Shown here piece after piece: positions 45,434 to 53,785 of a stretch of DNA of 64,000 bases. Position 1 is the first letter of the stretch. Every line of letters starts with the position of its first letter. The notes under the pieces are model-generated. The model searched no databases. It had not been told where the DNA came from and saw only the letters and a program-made list of their open reading frames with translations. The position numbers and the translations under genes were made by a program. Origin of the DNA: Hyphomicrobiaceae bacterium (GTDB taxonomy: Bacteria > Pseudomonadota > Alphaproteobacteria > Rhizobiales > Aestuariivirgaceae); the NCBI GenBank assembly GCA_900298995.1, contig OMIC01000001.1, forward strand, positions 62,001 to 126,000. Reading direction: 5' to 3'.

Positions 45434-46494
45434 TACTGAACCGGCAGGAGGCCTTTTCCGGAACGACGGTACCGGACATTGGCGCCGCCCCTCTCGACGC
45501 CTATCTGGCACAGCATCTCGAAGGGTTTGCCGGTCCCCTGAGCCTGACCCGTTTCAAGGGCGGGCAGTCAAACCCCACCTACCGTCTCGACACGCCGGGG
45601 ATGTCATATGTCTTGCGGCGGAAACCGTTTGGCGCCCTGCTCCCGTCCGCGCACGCCATCGAGCGCGAATTCAAGGTGACCGCGGCGCTGGCCAGGGCCG
45701 GATTCCCGGTGGCACGGCCGCTGCATCTCTGCACGGACAGCACGGTGATTGGCGCTGTCTTCTTTGTCATGGAACATGTCCAGGGACGGGTATTCTGGGA
45801 ACCACACGCGCCGGGCCTTCCAGGCCACGACCGGGCGGCACTGTTCATCTCGCTCAATGACACGCTTGCCCAACTGCACCGGCTTGATCCCGCATCGGTG
45901 GGGCTCGGGGACTTCGGCAAGCCCGAGGGTTATGTCGCCCGGCAGATCCGGCGATGGAGCGAGCAGTACCGGGCATCCGAGACGGAACGGATTGCAGAGA
46001 TGGACCGGCTGATGGCATGGCTGCCGGATGCCTGCCCACCTGACTCGGGCGCTTGCATCGTGCATGGCGACTTCCGTCTCGACAACTGCATCATCCATTC
46101 CTCGGAGCCGCGCGTCATGGCGGTGCTCGACTGGGAACTCTCGACAATCGGGGATCCGCTGGCCGATTTCACCTATCACCTGATGCAGTGGTACATGCCA
46201 ATTTCGGAGAACGGCGCAGGCGTTGGCTCGCTGCTCGGGCATCCGGGCGAAGCGGGGCTGCCCCGTATCGAAGACTATGTCGCGCGCTACTGCCAGAATA
46301 CCGGACGCGACGGTATCCCGAACCTCGATGTCTATCTCGCCTATAATTTCTTCCGGCTCGCGGCAATCCTGCAGGGGATCCTGGGCCGCGTGCGCGCAGG
46401 CACCGCCGCCAACGCCGGTGCGGAGGCGATGGCGCGACAGGTGCGGCCACTGGCCGAGACCGCCTGGCGTTTCGCCCGGGAGGCCGGTGCATGA
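45430..46494 (+). CDS. APH-fold phosphotransferase (ACAD10/11 kinase-like)
   Basis: A 354-residue protein of the aminoglycoside-phosphotransferase family. [12 protein letters not shown] is the glycine-rich loop, [20 protein letters not shown] carries the ATP-binding Lys and the ACAD10/ACAD11-like 'LRRKP.G.LL..AH' pattern, HGDFRLDN is the catalytic loop and [16 protein letters not shown] holds the metal-binding Asp. In mammals and some bacteria such domains phosphorylate 4-hydroxyacyl-CoAs; no acyl-CoA dehydrogenase is adjacent here. It is translationally coupled to purD, an unrelated pathway, so context does not reveal the substrate. It overlaps a small patatin-like remnant by 4 bases. Confidence 0.87.
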   Translation: MILNRQEAFSGTTVPDIGAAPLDAYLAQHLEGFAGPLSLTRFKGGQSNPTYRLDTPGMSYVLRRKPFGALLPSAHAIEREFKVTAALARAGFPVARPLHLCTDSTVIGAVFFVMEHVQGRVFWEPHAPGLPGHDRAALFISLNDTLAQLHRLDPASVGLGDFGKPEGYVARQIRRWSEQYRASETERIAEMDRLMAWLPDACPPDSGACIVHGDFRLDNCIIHSSEPRVMAVLDWELSTIGDPLADFTYHLMQWYMPISENGAGVGSLLGHPGEAGLPRIEDYVARYCQNTGRDGIPNLDVYLAYNFFRLAAILQGILGRVRAGTAANAGAEAMARQVRPLAETAWRFAREAGA

Positions 46495-46579
46495 CAGAGC
46501 CTGCGATCGGCCTCGCGCTTGGGGGCGGAAGCGCGCCCTGGAGCGACGCATCGCCGAACTGGATCAGCGACGTGACTGA
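46491..46579 (+). pseudogene. Remnant of a patatin-like phospholipase gene
   Basis: An ATG overlapping the kinase stop (ATGA) begins [15 protein letters not shown], the N-terminus and oxyanion-hole motif of RssA-type patatin-like proteins, normally followed by RGWAHIGV. Here that continuation is missing. In a shifted frame the next codons read RALERRIAELDQRRD and stop. The frame from the ATG instead runs into the 3' end of the convergent tadA. An internal deletion of a once longer gene in this operon position is the simplest reading. Only about 89 bases remain, so the assignment rests on a short motif. Confidence 0.45.
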
Positions 46580-47019
46580 AAGAAGCTCCGCAGCAGGGTC
46601 TGTGCCCTCGCCTCTCCGATGCCGCCATAAACATCAGGGGCGTGATGGCAAGTGGCCTGACCAAAGAACCGGCTGCCATGCTCGACCGCGCCCATCTTCT
46701 CGTCACTGGCCGCGAAATACAGCCTGCGGATGCGGGCGAAGGAAATAGCGCCGGCGCACATCGCGCAGGGCTCCAGTGTCACGTAGAGATCGCAGCCAGA
46801 GAGGCGCTCCGAGCCCGCAAGCTTCGCTGCCTCACGGATCACCAGGAGTTCGGCATGGGCAGTGGGGTCCTTGAGTTCCAGGGTCCGGTTGCCGGCCCGG
46901 GCGATGATCCGGCCCCCGGCATCCGCCACGACTGCCCCCACGGGTACCTCGCCGCGGGCGGCGGCGGCCTCGGCTTCGGCAAAGGCAAGCTGCATTGGCT
47001 CTGGCAGTTTCAGTTGCAT
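46564..47019 (-). CDS. tadA: tRNA adenosine(34) deaminase
   Basis: Converts the wobble adenosine of tRNA-Arg(ACG) to inosine. The 151-residue protein has the cytidine/deoxycytidylate deaminase fold: EVPVGAVVADAGG, H55 and catalytic E57 in TAHAELLVI, and zinc ligands C85 and C88 in LEPCAMCAGAI, followed by ARIRRLYFAASDEKMGAV. Start 47019 gives the expected length; ATG at 47040 is an alternative. It diverges from rluB (36 bases) and its end overlaps the patatin remnant. Confidence 0.93.
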   Translation of the reverse strand: MQLKLPEPMQLAFAEAEAAAARGEVPVGAVVADAGGRIIARAGNRTLELKDPTAHAELLVIREAAKLAGSERLSGCDLYVTLEPCAMCAGAISFARIRRLYFAASDEKMGAVEHGSRFFGQATCHHAPDVYGGIGEARAQTLLRSFFQSRR

Positions 47020-47055
47020 TCTGCCACATGAGTCCAACATGGGGTTCTGGTCAAG

Positions 47056-47829
47056 ATGAGCGCTTATGAGGGTGAACGGATCGCCAAGGTGATCGCCCGC
47101 GCAGGCCTCTGCTCGCGGCGCGACGCCGAACGGCTGATCACCGAGGGCCGCGTGGCGGTCAACGGCAAGGTGCTGGCCACGGCTGCCGCCAATGTCACCG
47201 GGCGCGACGTCATCACGGTGGATGGGAAACCCCTTCCGCAGCGGGAGGAGCCCCGCCTCTGGCGCTATCACAAGCCAGCGGGTCTCGTGGTTTCAAACCG
47301 AGACCCGCAGGGACGACCGACTGTGTTCGAAAAACTCCGAGAGCAGTTGCCGCGGGTGGTCTCGATCGGCCGTCTCGACATCAACACCGAGGGCCTGCTG
47401 CTGCTGACCAATGACGGCGAACTGGCGCGTCAGATGGAACTGCCGTCCTCAGGGTGGATCCGCCGCTATCGGGTTCGTGCCTTTGGACAGGTGACGAATT
47501 CAGCGCTGGAGAAGATCGCCGGAGGTGTCGAGATCGAGGGCGTGCGCTATGGACCTGTCGAAGCGAAGGTCGAGCGCATTCAAGGCGATAACCGCTGGCT
47601 CACCATCGCAATCCGCGAAGGCAAGAACCGCGAGGTGAAGCGCATCTGCGAGCATCTGGGCCTGCAGGTGAACCGACTGATCCGCACCGGCTTCGGACCG
47701 TTTCAGCTGGGCGAACTGCCGCGCGGCGGCATCGAGGAGGTTCATCCCAAGGTGATGAAGGCGAGTATCGGCGGAACATTCTTCAAGGGCAGTCATGCGG
47801 ATCGTCGGCGGAAAATTCAAGGGTCATAG
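47056..47829 (+). CDS. rluB: 23S rRNA pseudouridine synthase (RsuA/RluB family)
   Basis: Forms pseudouridine in rRNA, most likely at 23S position 2605 as RluB does. The 257-residue protein has an N-terminal S4 RNA-binding domain (RIAKVIARAGLCSRRDAERL, residues 8-27, to about 55), then WRYHKPAGLVVS and the catalytic Asp108 in GRLDINTEGLLLLTND, and REGKNREVKRICEHLGL. The RluB assignment over RluE/RluF/RsuA is by length and Alphaproteobacterial custom. Its last 35 bases overlap rsmD, an rRNA-modification partner gene. Confidence 0.9.
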   Translation: MSAYEGERIAKVIARAGLCSRRDAERLITEGRVAVNGKVLATAAANVTGRDVITVDGKPLPQREEPRLWRYHKPAGLVVSNRDPQGRPTVFEKLREQLPRVVSIGRLDINTEGLLLLTNDGELARQMELPSSGWIRRYRVRAFGQVTNSALEKIAGGVEIEGVRYGPVEAKVERIQGDNRWLTIAIREGKNREVKRICEHLGLQVNRLIRTGFGPFQLGELPRGGIEEVHPKVMKASIGGTFFKGSHADRRRKIQGS

Positions 47830-48355
47830 CCTCGCGCCACCGCGGGGCTCCGCTACTCGGCCTACCTCCGACAGAGTTCGCGAGTCGGTATTCAACATCC
47901 TGACACATGGCATCGCCGGTCTGGCACTTGAGGGTGCGCGCGTCATGGATCTGTTTGCAGGGACAGGTGCGATGGGCCTCGAGGCCATGTCGCGGGGCGC
48001 TCGTTTCTGCCAGTTCGTGGACGAGAGCGCGGAGGCGCGGGGCGTGATCCGCCGCAATGCCGATGCGCTGGGCGTGATCGGGCAGGTCAAGATCTGGCGG
48101 CGCGACGCCACGGCACTCGGCCCTTGCGCACCCCAGCCCGGCTTCGATCTGATTTTCGCCGATCCGCCCTATGGCAAGGGGCTGGGCGAGAAAGCGCTTT
48201 CGGCACTAGTCTCAGGCGCATGGCTGAACCCGAACGCGATCGTCGTTCTAGAGGAGACAGGGAAAGTGGCGCTGGGCGGAACACCGGGGCTCATCCTCAT
48301 CGATGAGCGTGACTACGGCGATACGGTGATCCGCTTCTATCGTCAGGAAAGCTGA
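47795..48355 (+). CDS. rsmD: 16S rRNA (guanine(966)-N2)-methyltransferase
   Basis: Methylates G966 of 16S rRNA using S-adenosylmethionine. The 186-residue protein has MRIVGGKFKGHSLAPP, then RPTSDRVRESVFNIL, SAM motif I VMDLFAGTGAMGLEAMSRGA and the N-methyltransferase motif FADPPYGKG. The start lies 35 bases inside rluB in another frame, so the two are coupled. It converges on mutL with 9 bases and a short hairpin between the stops. Confidence 0.94.
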   Translation: MRIVGGKFKGHSLAPPRGSATRPTSDRVRESVFNILTHGIAGLALEGARVMDLFAGTGAMGLEAMSRGARFCQFVDESAEARGVIRRNADALGVIGQVKIWRRDATALGPCAPQPGFDLIFADPPYGKGLGEKALSALVSGAWLNPNAIVVLEETGKVALGGTPGLILIDERDYGDTVIRFYRQES

Positions 48356-48358
48356 ACC

Positions 48359-48374
48359 CCGGCGTCAGCGCCGG
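48359..48374. terminator. Short GC hairpin between rsmD and mutL
   Basis: CCGGCG-tcag-CGCCGG, a perfect 6-bp stem with a 4-base loop, spans the mutL stop codon and lies 4 bases past rsmD. There is no T-run on either strand, so it would act at most as a weak bidirectional barrier. Confidence 0.3.
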
Positions 48375-50101
48375 CCGAACAGCTTCTCAATGTCAGAGAG
48401 CTTCAGTTCGATGAAGGTGGGGCGGCCGTGATTGCATTGGCCGGAGTTGGGGGTCGCCTCCATCTCGCGAAGTAGCGCGTCCATCTCCTCAGGTCTCAGA
48501 CGGCGGCCTGCACGGACCGAATGATGACAGGCCATGGTGGCCAGCACGTGATTGATTCGTTCTGTGAGACTCGTGGTGACATCGAGCTCTGCCAGCTCGC
48601 CCACGACCTCGCGTACAATGCCCGCGATATCTGCCCTTGCGATCGCGGCAGGAACCTCGCGCACAATGACCGCACCATCACCGAAAGCTTCCAGCACCAA
48701 TCCGCCCTGTGCGAGGAGGTCGGCTGCGGCGGCCAGACGCTCGACATCAACGGGGTCGAGATCGACGACCAGCGGAACCAGAAGCGGCTGGGTTTCAACG
48801 CCGCTCTGGCTGCGTTCGCGTTTCAGGCGTTCATAGACGAGCCGTTCATGCGCGGCGTGCTGATCCACCAGCACGAGACCGTCCCTGGTCTGCGCCACGA
48901 TGTAGTTGTCATGGATCTGCGTGCGGGCCTGGCCAAGCGGATAGTCGGGAAGGACAGCAGGCGTCTCGGCTGACGGCACTGCGGCAGGCGGCATGTTCAT
49001 GGCGAAGGCCTGCTGCACCTCACTGAAACCCGATGGTGCACCGGCAGAGCTGGTGCCAGGCCGAAACCGCGCCACGGTTTGCTGCCCGAGGCCCGTGTCT
49101 GGCGCGCGGCTGCGCCCCAGCGCCTCGCGGATGGCACTTATGATGAGACCCCTTACCATGCCACTGTCGCGAAACCTCACCTCGGCCTTGGCGGGATGTA
49201 CGTTGACATCAACGCGCTCCGGCGGGCAGGTGGCGAACAGGACGAGTGCGGCGTAGCGTCCGCCAGGCATCACGTCGGCATAGGCGCCACGAATGGCGCC
49301 GGATAGCAGCTTGTCACGCACGCTCCGGGAGTTGACGAACATGTATTGCTGCCCGCTCGTATTGCGCGAGAAGGTCGGCAGGGCGGCATAACCTCTCACC
49401 CTGACGCCCTCGCGCTCCAGATCAAAGGGCACGGCGTTCGCCATGAATTCCGCGCCCATGACGCGGCGGACCCTGGCCTCCTCCGTCTCGCCCACAGGTG
49501 CGTCGACAAGCCGGCGCTCCTCTGTGGCAAAGGAAAACCCGATCCCGGGGTGCGCGAGCGCCATGCGGCGAACGACCTCCGCCGCCTCGGCCGTCTCGCT
49601 GCGGTCCGCCTTCAGAAACTTGAGACGGGCGGGCGTGGCAAAGAAGAGATCCTTGACCTCGATCTCGGTGCCGCGCGTCAATGCGGCAGGACGCGGTGGC
49701 GTCAGGAGGCCTCCCTCAACCGCAATCAGATGGGCATCTCCACCGCCTCGCGGCCGTGACGCAATGACCATGCGGCTCACCGCGCCGATCGAGGGCAAAG
49801 CCTCACCACGGAAACCCAGAAAGCGGATATCAGTCAGATCGTCGTCCGACAGCTTGGAGGTGGCATGGCGCTCGATTGCGAGCGCGAGGTCCTCACGTCC
49901 CATGCCGCCACCATCATCCGTGACGCGGATGAGGCTCTTGCCGCCGCCGCGAAACGCCACATCGATCTGCGTGGCCCCGGCATCGATGGCGTTCTCGACC
50001 AGTTCCTTCACGACGCTGGCGGGACGCTCGATCACCTCGCCAGCCGCGATGCGATTGACGGTGCCCTCCGAGAGCCGCCGGACTCTTGGTACGCCCGTCA
50101 C
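48365..50101 (-). CDS. mutL: DNA mismatch repair protein MutL
   Basis: Couples MutS mismatch recognition to strand processing. The 578-residue protein has the GHKL ATPase motifs KELVENAIDAG, TDDGGGMG, ATSKL and LGFRGEAL, then the transducer domain (NVHPAKAEVRF). The C-terminal domain has the endonuclease metal motif DQHAAHERLVYE, ACHHSVRAG and CNHGRPT. It is thus an endonuclease-active MutL, as expected for a lineage without MutH. Its ATG overlaps the stop of the second M16 gene by 4 bases (ATGA). It ends the ileS-lspA operon. Confidence 0.96.
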   Translation of the reverse strand: MTGVPRVRRLSEGTVNRIAAGEVIERPASVVKELVENAIDAGATQIDVAFRGGGKSLIRVTDDGGGMGREDLALAIERHATSKLSDDDLTDIRFLGFRGEALPSIGAVSRMVIASRPRGGGDAHLIAVEGGLLTPPRPAALTRGTEIEVKDLFFATPARLKFLKADRSETAEAAEVVRRMALAHPGIGFSFATEERRLVDAPVGETEEARVRRVMGAEFMANAVPFDLEREGVRVRGYAALPTFSRNTSGQQYMFVNSRSVRDKLLSGAIRGAYADVMPGGRYAALVLFATCPPERVDVNVHPAKAEVRFRDSGMVRGLIISAIREALGRSRAPDTGLGQQTVARFRPGTSSAGAPSGFSEVQQAFAMNMPPAAVPSAETPAVLPDYPLGQARTQIHDNYIVAQTRDGLVLVDQHAAHERLVYERLKRERSQSGVETQPLLVPLVVDLDPVDVERLAAAADLLAQGGLVLEAFGDGAVIVREVPAAIARADIAGIVREVVGELAELDVTTSLTERINHVLATMACHHSVRAGRRLRPEEMDALLREMEATPNSGQCNHGRPTFIELKLSDIEKLFGRR

Positions 50102-51435
50102 TTGATGCCCTCTGGACGACCCACAACAGACACGATGAGACGGTCGGGATGGAGCAGCCGCCGGGCCTGAGCCTTCACCTGTTCGAGGGTCACCGCTTCG
50201 ACCTTGGCATTACGGGTCTCGACATAGCCGATCCCGAGATTCTGCTGCTGCAGCCCCAGAAGTTGGTTGGCGATGGCGGCATTGCTGGAAAAGCGCAGGG
50301 CGTAGGAGCCTGTCAGATAGGTTTTGGCCTCGTCGAGTTCCGCCTGGGTCGGACCTTCTTCGGCATATCGGGCAATCACCTTGCGCGCCAGATCCAAAGC
50401 TTCCCCCGCCGACTCGTTCTTGGTTTGCAGAACACCGGCATACACGCCGGTTCGCTGCATGGGCAACAGACCGAAACTCACGCCATAGGTGAGGCCACGT
50501 TTTTCCCGGATTTCCTCAGTCAGACGAGACGTCAGTCCACCACCCCCGAGGATTTCGGACATGACATAGGCGGCCATGAAATCGGGATCGCTGCGCAGGA
50601 TGCCCTCATGACCAAAGACGATCACGCTCTGGGGCATGTCGCGGCTGGTAATCATCAGATCCGGACCCGGGACCGGCCTGGCAGCTGGCAAGATGGTCTG
50701 GTCTACCCCTTCCAGAGGCAACCCCCCGAAGATCTGGTCGAGCAACAGTCCCAGTTCGGTGGCGCTGATGTCACCGACAACCGCAACCTGCAACGCCGCG
50801 CGGTTGAAGATGCGGCGGGGGGCGGCGCGGAGATCGGCCGCCGAGATCGCGCGCATCGAGGCTTCGGTGCCCCGGCCCGGTCGGGAATAGGGATCATCGG
50901 GAAGAAAAGCCGAGAACCAGGCGCGCCAGGCGATGCTCTGGGGGTCCTGCTGATCTTCCTGAAGATTGAGAAGAAACTGCCGCCGCACGCGCTCGAGCGG
51001 GTCGGCGTCGAAGCGCGGTTCGGTAATCGCAAGCCGCAGCAGTTCGACCGATTCAGCACGGTTCCGGGTCAGTGTCTGGAAACTGCCTTCGAAAAAATCG
51101 TCCCCGGCATCAAAGGACATGCGAAAGGCCAGCCTGTCGCGCTTCTTCTGGAAATCGTCTGACAGCATATCGCCCGCTCCCTCATCCAGCATGCCGGTGA
51201 GAAATTCGGAGACGCCCTCCTGGCCCGTCGGGTCATACGCACTGCCCCCGCGAAATGAGAACTCGACGGCCAGAAGCGGAATGGCGTGTTCTTCCACAAG
51301 CCAGGCCTTGATTCCGCCGGGGCTCGTCACCTCCTGAATGGTGAAGGCCCGGGCAGCACCGGCGAAGGCCAAGACAAACCAGACCGCCGCCGCAAGGCGG
51401 AACAACACAAGAATGCGGTCCAGGCCGATCTTCAC
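50098..51435 (-). CDS. M16-family peptidase homologue lacking the zinc motif
   Basis: A 445-residue exported protein with a signal peptide (LAAAVWFVLAFAGAARA) and the two-domain M16 fold, but without HxxEH: the corresponding position reads GQEGVSEFLTGML. It therefore resembles the inactive partner of heterodimeric M16 enzymes (as in mitochondrial processing peptidase alpha). RFSSNAAIANQLLGLQQ and the Gly-rich loop SEILGGGGLTSRLTEEIREK are kept. It starts with GTG, overlapping the stop of the active M16 gene (GTGA), which supports a tightly matched pair acting in the periplasm. Confidence 0.9.
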   Translation of the reverse strand: MKIGLDRILVLFRLAAAVWFVLAFAGAARAFTIQEVTSPGGIKAWLVEEHAIPLLAVEFSFRGGSAYDPTGQEGVSEFLTGMLDEGAGDMLSDDFQKKRDRLAFRMSFDAGDDFFEGSFQTLTRNRAESVELLRLAITEPRFDADPLERVRRQFLLNLQEDQQDPQSIAWRAWFSAFLPDDPYSRPGRGTEASMRAISAADLRAAPRRIFNRAALQVAVVGDISATELGLLLDQIFGGLPLEGVDQTILPAARPVPGPDLMITSRDMPQSVIVFGHEGILRSDPDFMAAYVMSEILGGGGLTSRLTEEIREKRGLTYGVSFGLLPMQRTGVYAGVLQTKNESAGEALDLARKVIARYAEEGPTQAELDEAKTYLTGSYALRFSSNAAIANQLLGLQQQNLGIGYVETRNAKVEAVTLEQVKAQARRLLHPDRLIVSVVGRPEGIK

Positions 51436-52775
51436 GGCGTCTTCCCCTCTGGAAGGAGAAGACCGGTGACCGACGCGCGGCGGTCAAACACGCTGCGGGC
51501 CGCGGCGTTGACATCTGCCACGGTGACAGCCTGAAGGTCATTCTCCCAGTTGCGGACATCCGCGAGCGTCTGTCCGGTTGCCAGCGCCACACCGAACAGC
51601 CGGGCCAGCGCATCCTGCGAGTCGAGGAGGTAGACAGCTTCTGCAAGGGAGGCTTCGCGGCTCCGGTCGAGTTCCTCCTGAGTGACACCCTTCTCTACCA
51701 GTTCCGCAAGGACTGCATCGATCGCCGTCTCGACCTGATCCGGGCTGACTCCGGGATTGGGCGCGGCATAGAGGCCGATCGTGCCGTAATCGAGTTGGCC
51801 GCCAGTGAACCACGCTCCAGTAAAGGCGGCGAGCTTTTGCTGCACGGTCAGTTTCTGATACAACCGGCTCTGGGTTCCGCCACCAAGGATCTCCGACAAC
51901 AGGGTGATGGCAAGCTCCTCGCGCTGCGGGAGATCCCGCGCTGCCCGGGTGAGATACTGCCGCTGCCAGGTCGGCGTCGTTGCGCGCGCATCGCGCATGA
52001 TCACCCGGCGCTCGGCCGTGGGTGGCGGTTCGGTCGTCCGACGCCTATCCGTGGGGGGCTGTTTGTTCTGAAGGACTCCATAGTACCGCTCTGCAAGGCG
52101 CTTCACCTCATCGGCCGAGACGTCGCCAGCGACGACAAGAATCGCATTCCGAGGTTCATAGTGTTGGGAATAGAAGTCCATCGCATCGGCGCGGGTCAGT
52201 TCCGAGACCTCGGTCATCCATCCAATCACGGGCTTGCCATAGGGGTGCGCGGTGTAGAGTGCGGCATCCAATTGTTCGCCAAGCAGGCTCGCCGGCTCGT
52301 TTTCGGTGCGCTCGCGGCGCTCCTCCAGCACAACTGAACGCTCCGGAGGCACGCTATCTTCGGTCAGGACCAGGTTCTGCATGCGATCCGCCTCAAGCTC
52401 CATCACCAGCGGCAGTCGGTCTCTGGTGATGCGCTGGTAATAGGCGGTATAATCCTGCGTCGTGAAGGCGTTCTCATGTCCGCCATTGGCCCGAATGATA
52501 CGGCTGAAGCTGCCCTCAGGATGTTTCTCGGTACCCTTGAACATCAGGTGTTCGAGGAGATGTGCGACCCCCGCCTTGCCCGGCGGCTCATCGGCCGCAC
52601 CGGCCTTGTACCATACCATGTGAGTGACAACTGGCGCGCGATGGTCGGGAACCACCACTACCTGCATGCCATTTTCCAGGGTGAAGGACGCGACATCGAC
52701 ATTCAGCGCATGGGCGGGAGACGGTTCTGCCAGCACAGCGAAGAAGAGCGGCAGGAGCCGCATGAACCGGATCAT
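51432..52775 (-). CDS. M16-family zinc metallopeptidase, catalytic subunit
   Basis: A 447-residue exported peptidase with a signal peptide (RLLPLFFAVLAEPSPAHA). The inverted zinc motif is H72-L-L-E75-H76 (AGVAHLLEHLMFKG), with the distal Glu in VVLEERRERTENEP. LYTAHPYGKPVIGWMTEV and EILGGGTQSRLYQKL complete the M16B pattern. With the downstream GTGA-overlapping partner it should form an active/inactive heterodimer that degrades peptides in the periplasm. AAGGA lies 6 bases before the ATG. It follows a small lipoprotein gene of the same operon. Confidence 0.93.
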   Translation of the reverse strand: MIRFMRLLPLFFAVLAEPSPAHALNVDVASFTLENGMQVVVVPDHRAPVVTHMVWYKAGAADEPPGKAGVAHLLEHLMFKGTEKHPEGSFSRIIRANGGHENAFTTQDYTAYYQRITRDRLPLVMELEADRMQNLVLTEDSVPPERSVVLEERRERTENEPASLLGEQLDAALYTAHPYGKPVIGWMTEVSELTRADAMDFYSQHYEPRNAILVVAGDVSADEVKRLAERYYGVLQNKQPPTDRRRTTEPPPTAERRVIMRDARATTPTWQRQYLTRAARDLPQREELAITLLSEILGGGTQSRLYQKLTVQQKLAAFTGAWFTGGQLDYGTIGLYAAPNPGVSPDQVETAIDAVLAELVEKGVTQEELDRSREASLAEAVYLLDSQDALARLFGVALATGQTLADVRNWENDLQAVTVADVNAAARSVFDRRASVTGLLLPEGKTP

Positions 52776-52798
52776 GGCGTTCCTTGCCGGCCGACGAG

Positions 52799-53251
52799 CT
52801 ATTCGTCCTTGAAGATGTTTCCGATGTTGAACACCGTCCCGTAGCTGGGATTCTTGGCCTTCTTCGGGGCGATGTAATAGGCCTGCAACTCGTCACGGAG
52901 CTGCTGGTCGGTCTTTTTCGTACCATCCGCATTGTAGAGCGAGATGCCGGCATTGGTGAAGACGCTGTAGGGACCGTTGTCGACCGCGGCCACAGTGGCC
53001 GTGCCGGGGGTCGCCGGAGCGGTGAGGGCAGCCTGGCTCGCCGTCGCGGCGGGCGTAGGAGCGGGCGCAGCCGTACCGGGTGGCGGCAATCTGAGGTCAG
53101 GCGGCATGGTCAGATCCTGGCGCACCGCCAGAGTGTCGGTCGGAGTATCCTTTTCAAGATAGCTGCGCATCTTGTTGCCGCAGCCTGCAAGCCCGAGCGC
53201 CATGACGCCAAGCAACACCGTTACAAAGGCGGATCTCATCCAGTTACCCAT
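52799..53251 (-). CDS. Small lipoprotein, DUF3035 / BamF-like
   Basis: A 150-residue protein with a lipoprotein signal (VLLGVMALGLAGC, lipobox LAGC) and a low-complexity Pro/Ala/Thr middle. It holds MPPDLRLPPP near the start of the mature part, similar to the BamC-type motif in alphaproteobacterial BamF/DUF3035 lipoproteins, which belong to outer-membrane assembly complexes. The C-terminus (DQQLRDELQAYYIAPKKAK) is less familiar. An internal ATG at 53239 gives an equally good signal peptide. It lies directly after lspA, whose product would process it. The BamF link is inference from one motif and the operon. Confidence 0.6.
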   Translation of the reverse strand: MGNWMRSAFVTVLLGVMALGLAGCGNKMRSYLEKDTPTDTLAVRQDLTMPPDLRLPPPGTAAPAPTPAATASQAALTAPATPGTATVAAVDNGPYSVFTNAGISLYNADGTKKTDQQLRDELQAYYIAPKKAKNPSYGTVFNIGNIFKDE

Positions 53252-53284
53252 TCTGCCGAACCGGCCCCGTACCTGCCGCCGGAA

Positions 53285-53785
53285 TTAGGCTTTTCGACGG
53301 CGATCCGGGCGTTCGCCCAACCACAATGACTCATACAGCAGCATCGCCACACCAGCAACGATGGCAACATCGGCCAAATTGAACACATACCAACTAAATA
53401 ATTGATAATGAAAGTGAAAGAAATCGGCCACGGCGCCACGTAGCAGGCGATCGGTGACATTGCCCAGCGCCCCACCCATGACAAGAGCCAGGGCGGTCGC
53501 CCCCAGCGGGCGCGGGGTTCTGCAGGCCCAGACCCAGAGAACCATGGCGATCACGAGGCTCAGGACAACCAGGATTTCCTGGGTATGGGTCGTGAAAAGG
53601 CCATAGGAGATGCCGCGGTTCCAGACCATGACGAGGTCCAGAAAGGGCGTCACCACAACGGGAGATTTGGCCGTGATGTCATAGACATCAATCATCCACC
53701 ACTTGTGGGTCTGGTCAATGCCGAAGACCAGCGCCGTCACTGCCAGCACCAAAGGCGCGCGAGGGCTCCAGAAGCTGAGACCCAT
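53285..53785 (-). CDS. lspA: Lipoprotein signal peptidase
   Basis: Cleaves signal peptides of prolipoproteins in the inner membrane. The 166-residue protein has four hydrophobic segments and the family blocks FGIDQTHKWW, VWNRGISYGLF, GGALGNVTDRLLRGAVADFF and FNLADVAIVAG. The catalytic aspartates are D121 (VADF) and D139 (NLAD). Its ATG shares one base with the ileS stop (TGATG), the common ileS-lspA linkage. Confidence 0.95.
   Translation of the reverse strand: MGLSFWSPRAPLVLAVTALVFGIDQTHKWWMIDVYDITAKSPVVVTPFLDLVMVWNRGISYGLFTTHTQEILVVLSLVIAMVLWVWACRTPRPLGATALALVMGGALGNVTDRLLRGAVADFFHFHYQLFSWYVFNLADVAIVAGVAMLLYESLWLGERPDRRRKA

Noticed and set aside
44102-45511. 469-codon frame antisense to purD
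   Set aside because: Low-complexity translation without motifs; purD carries all family signatures.
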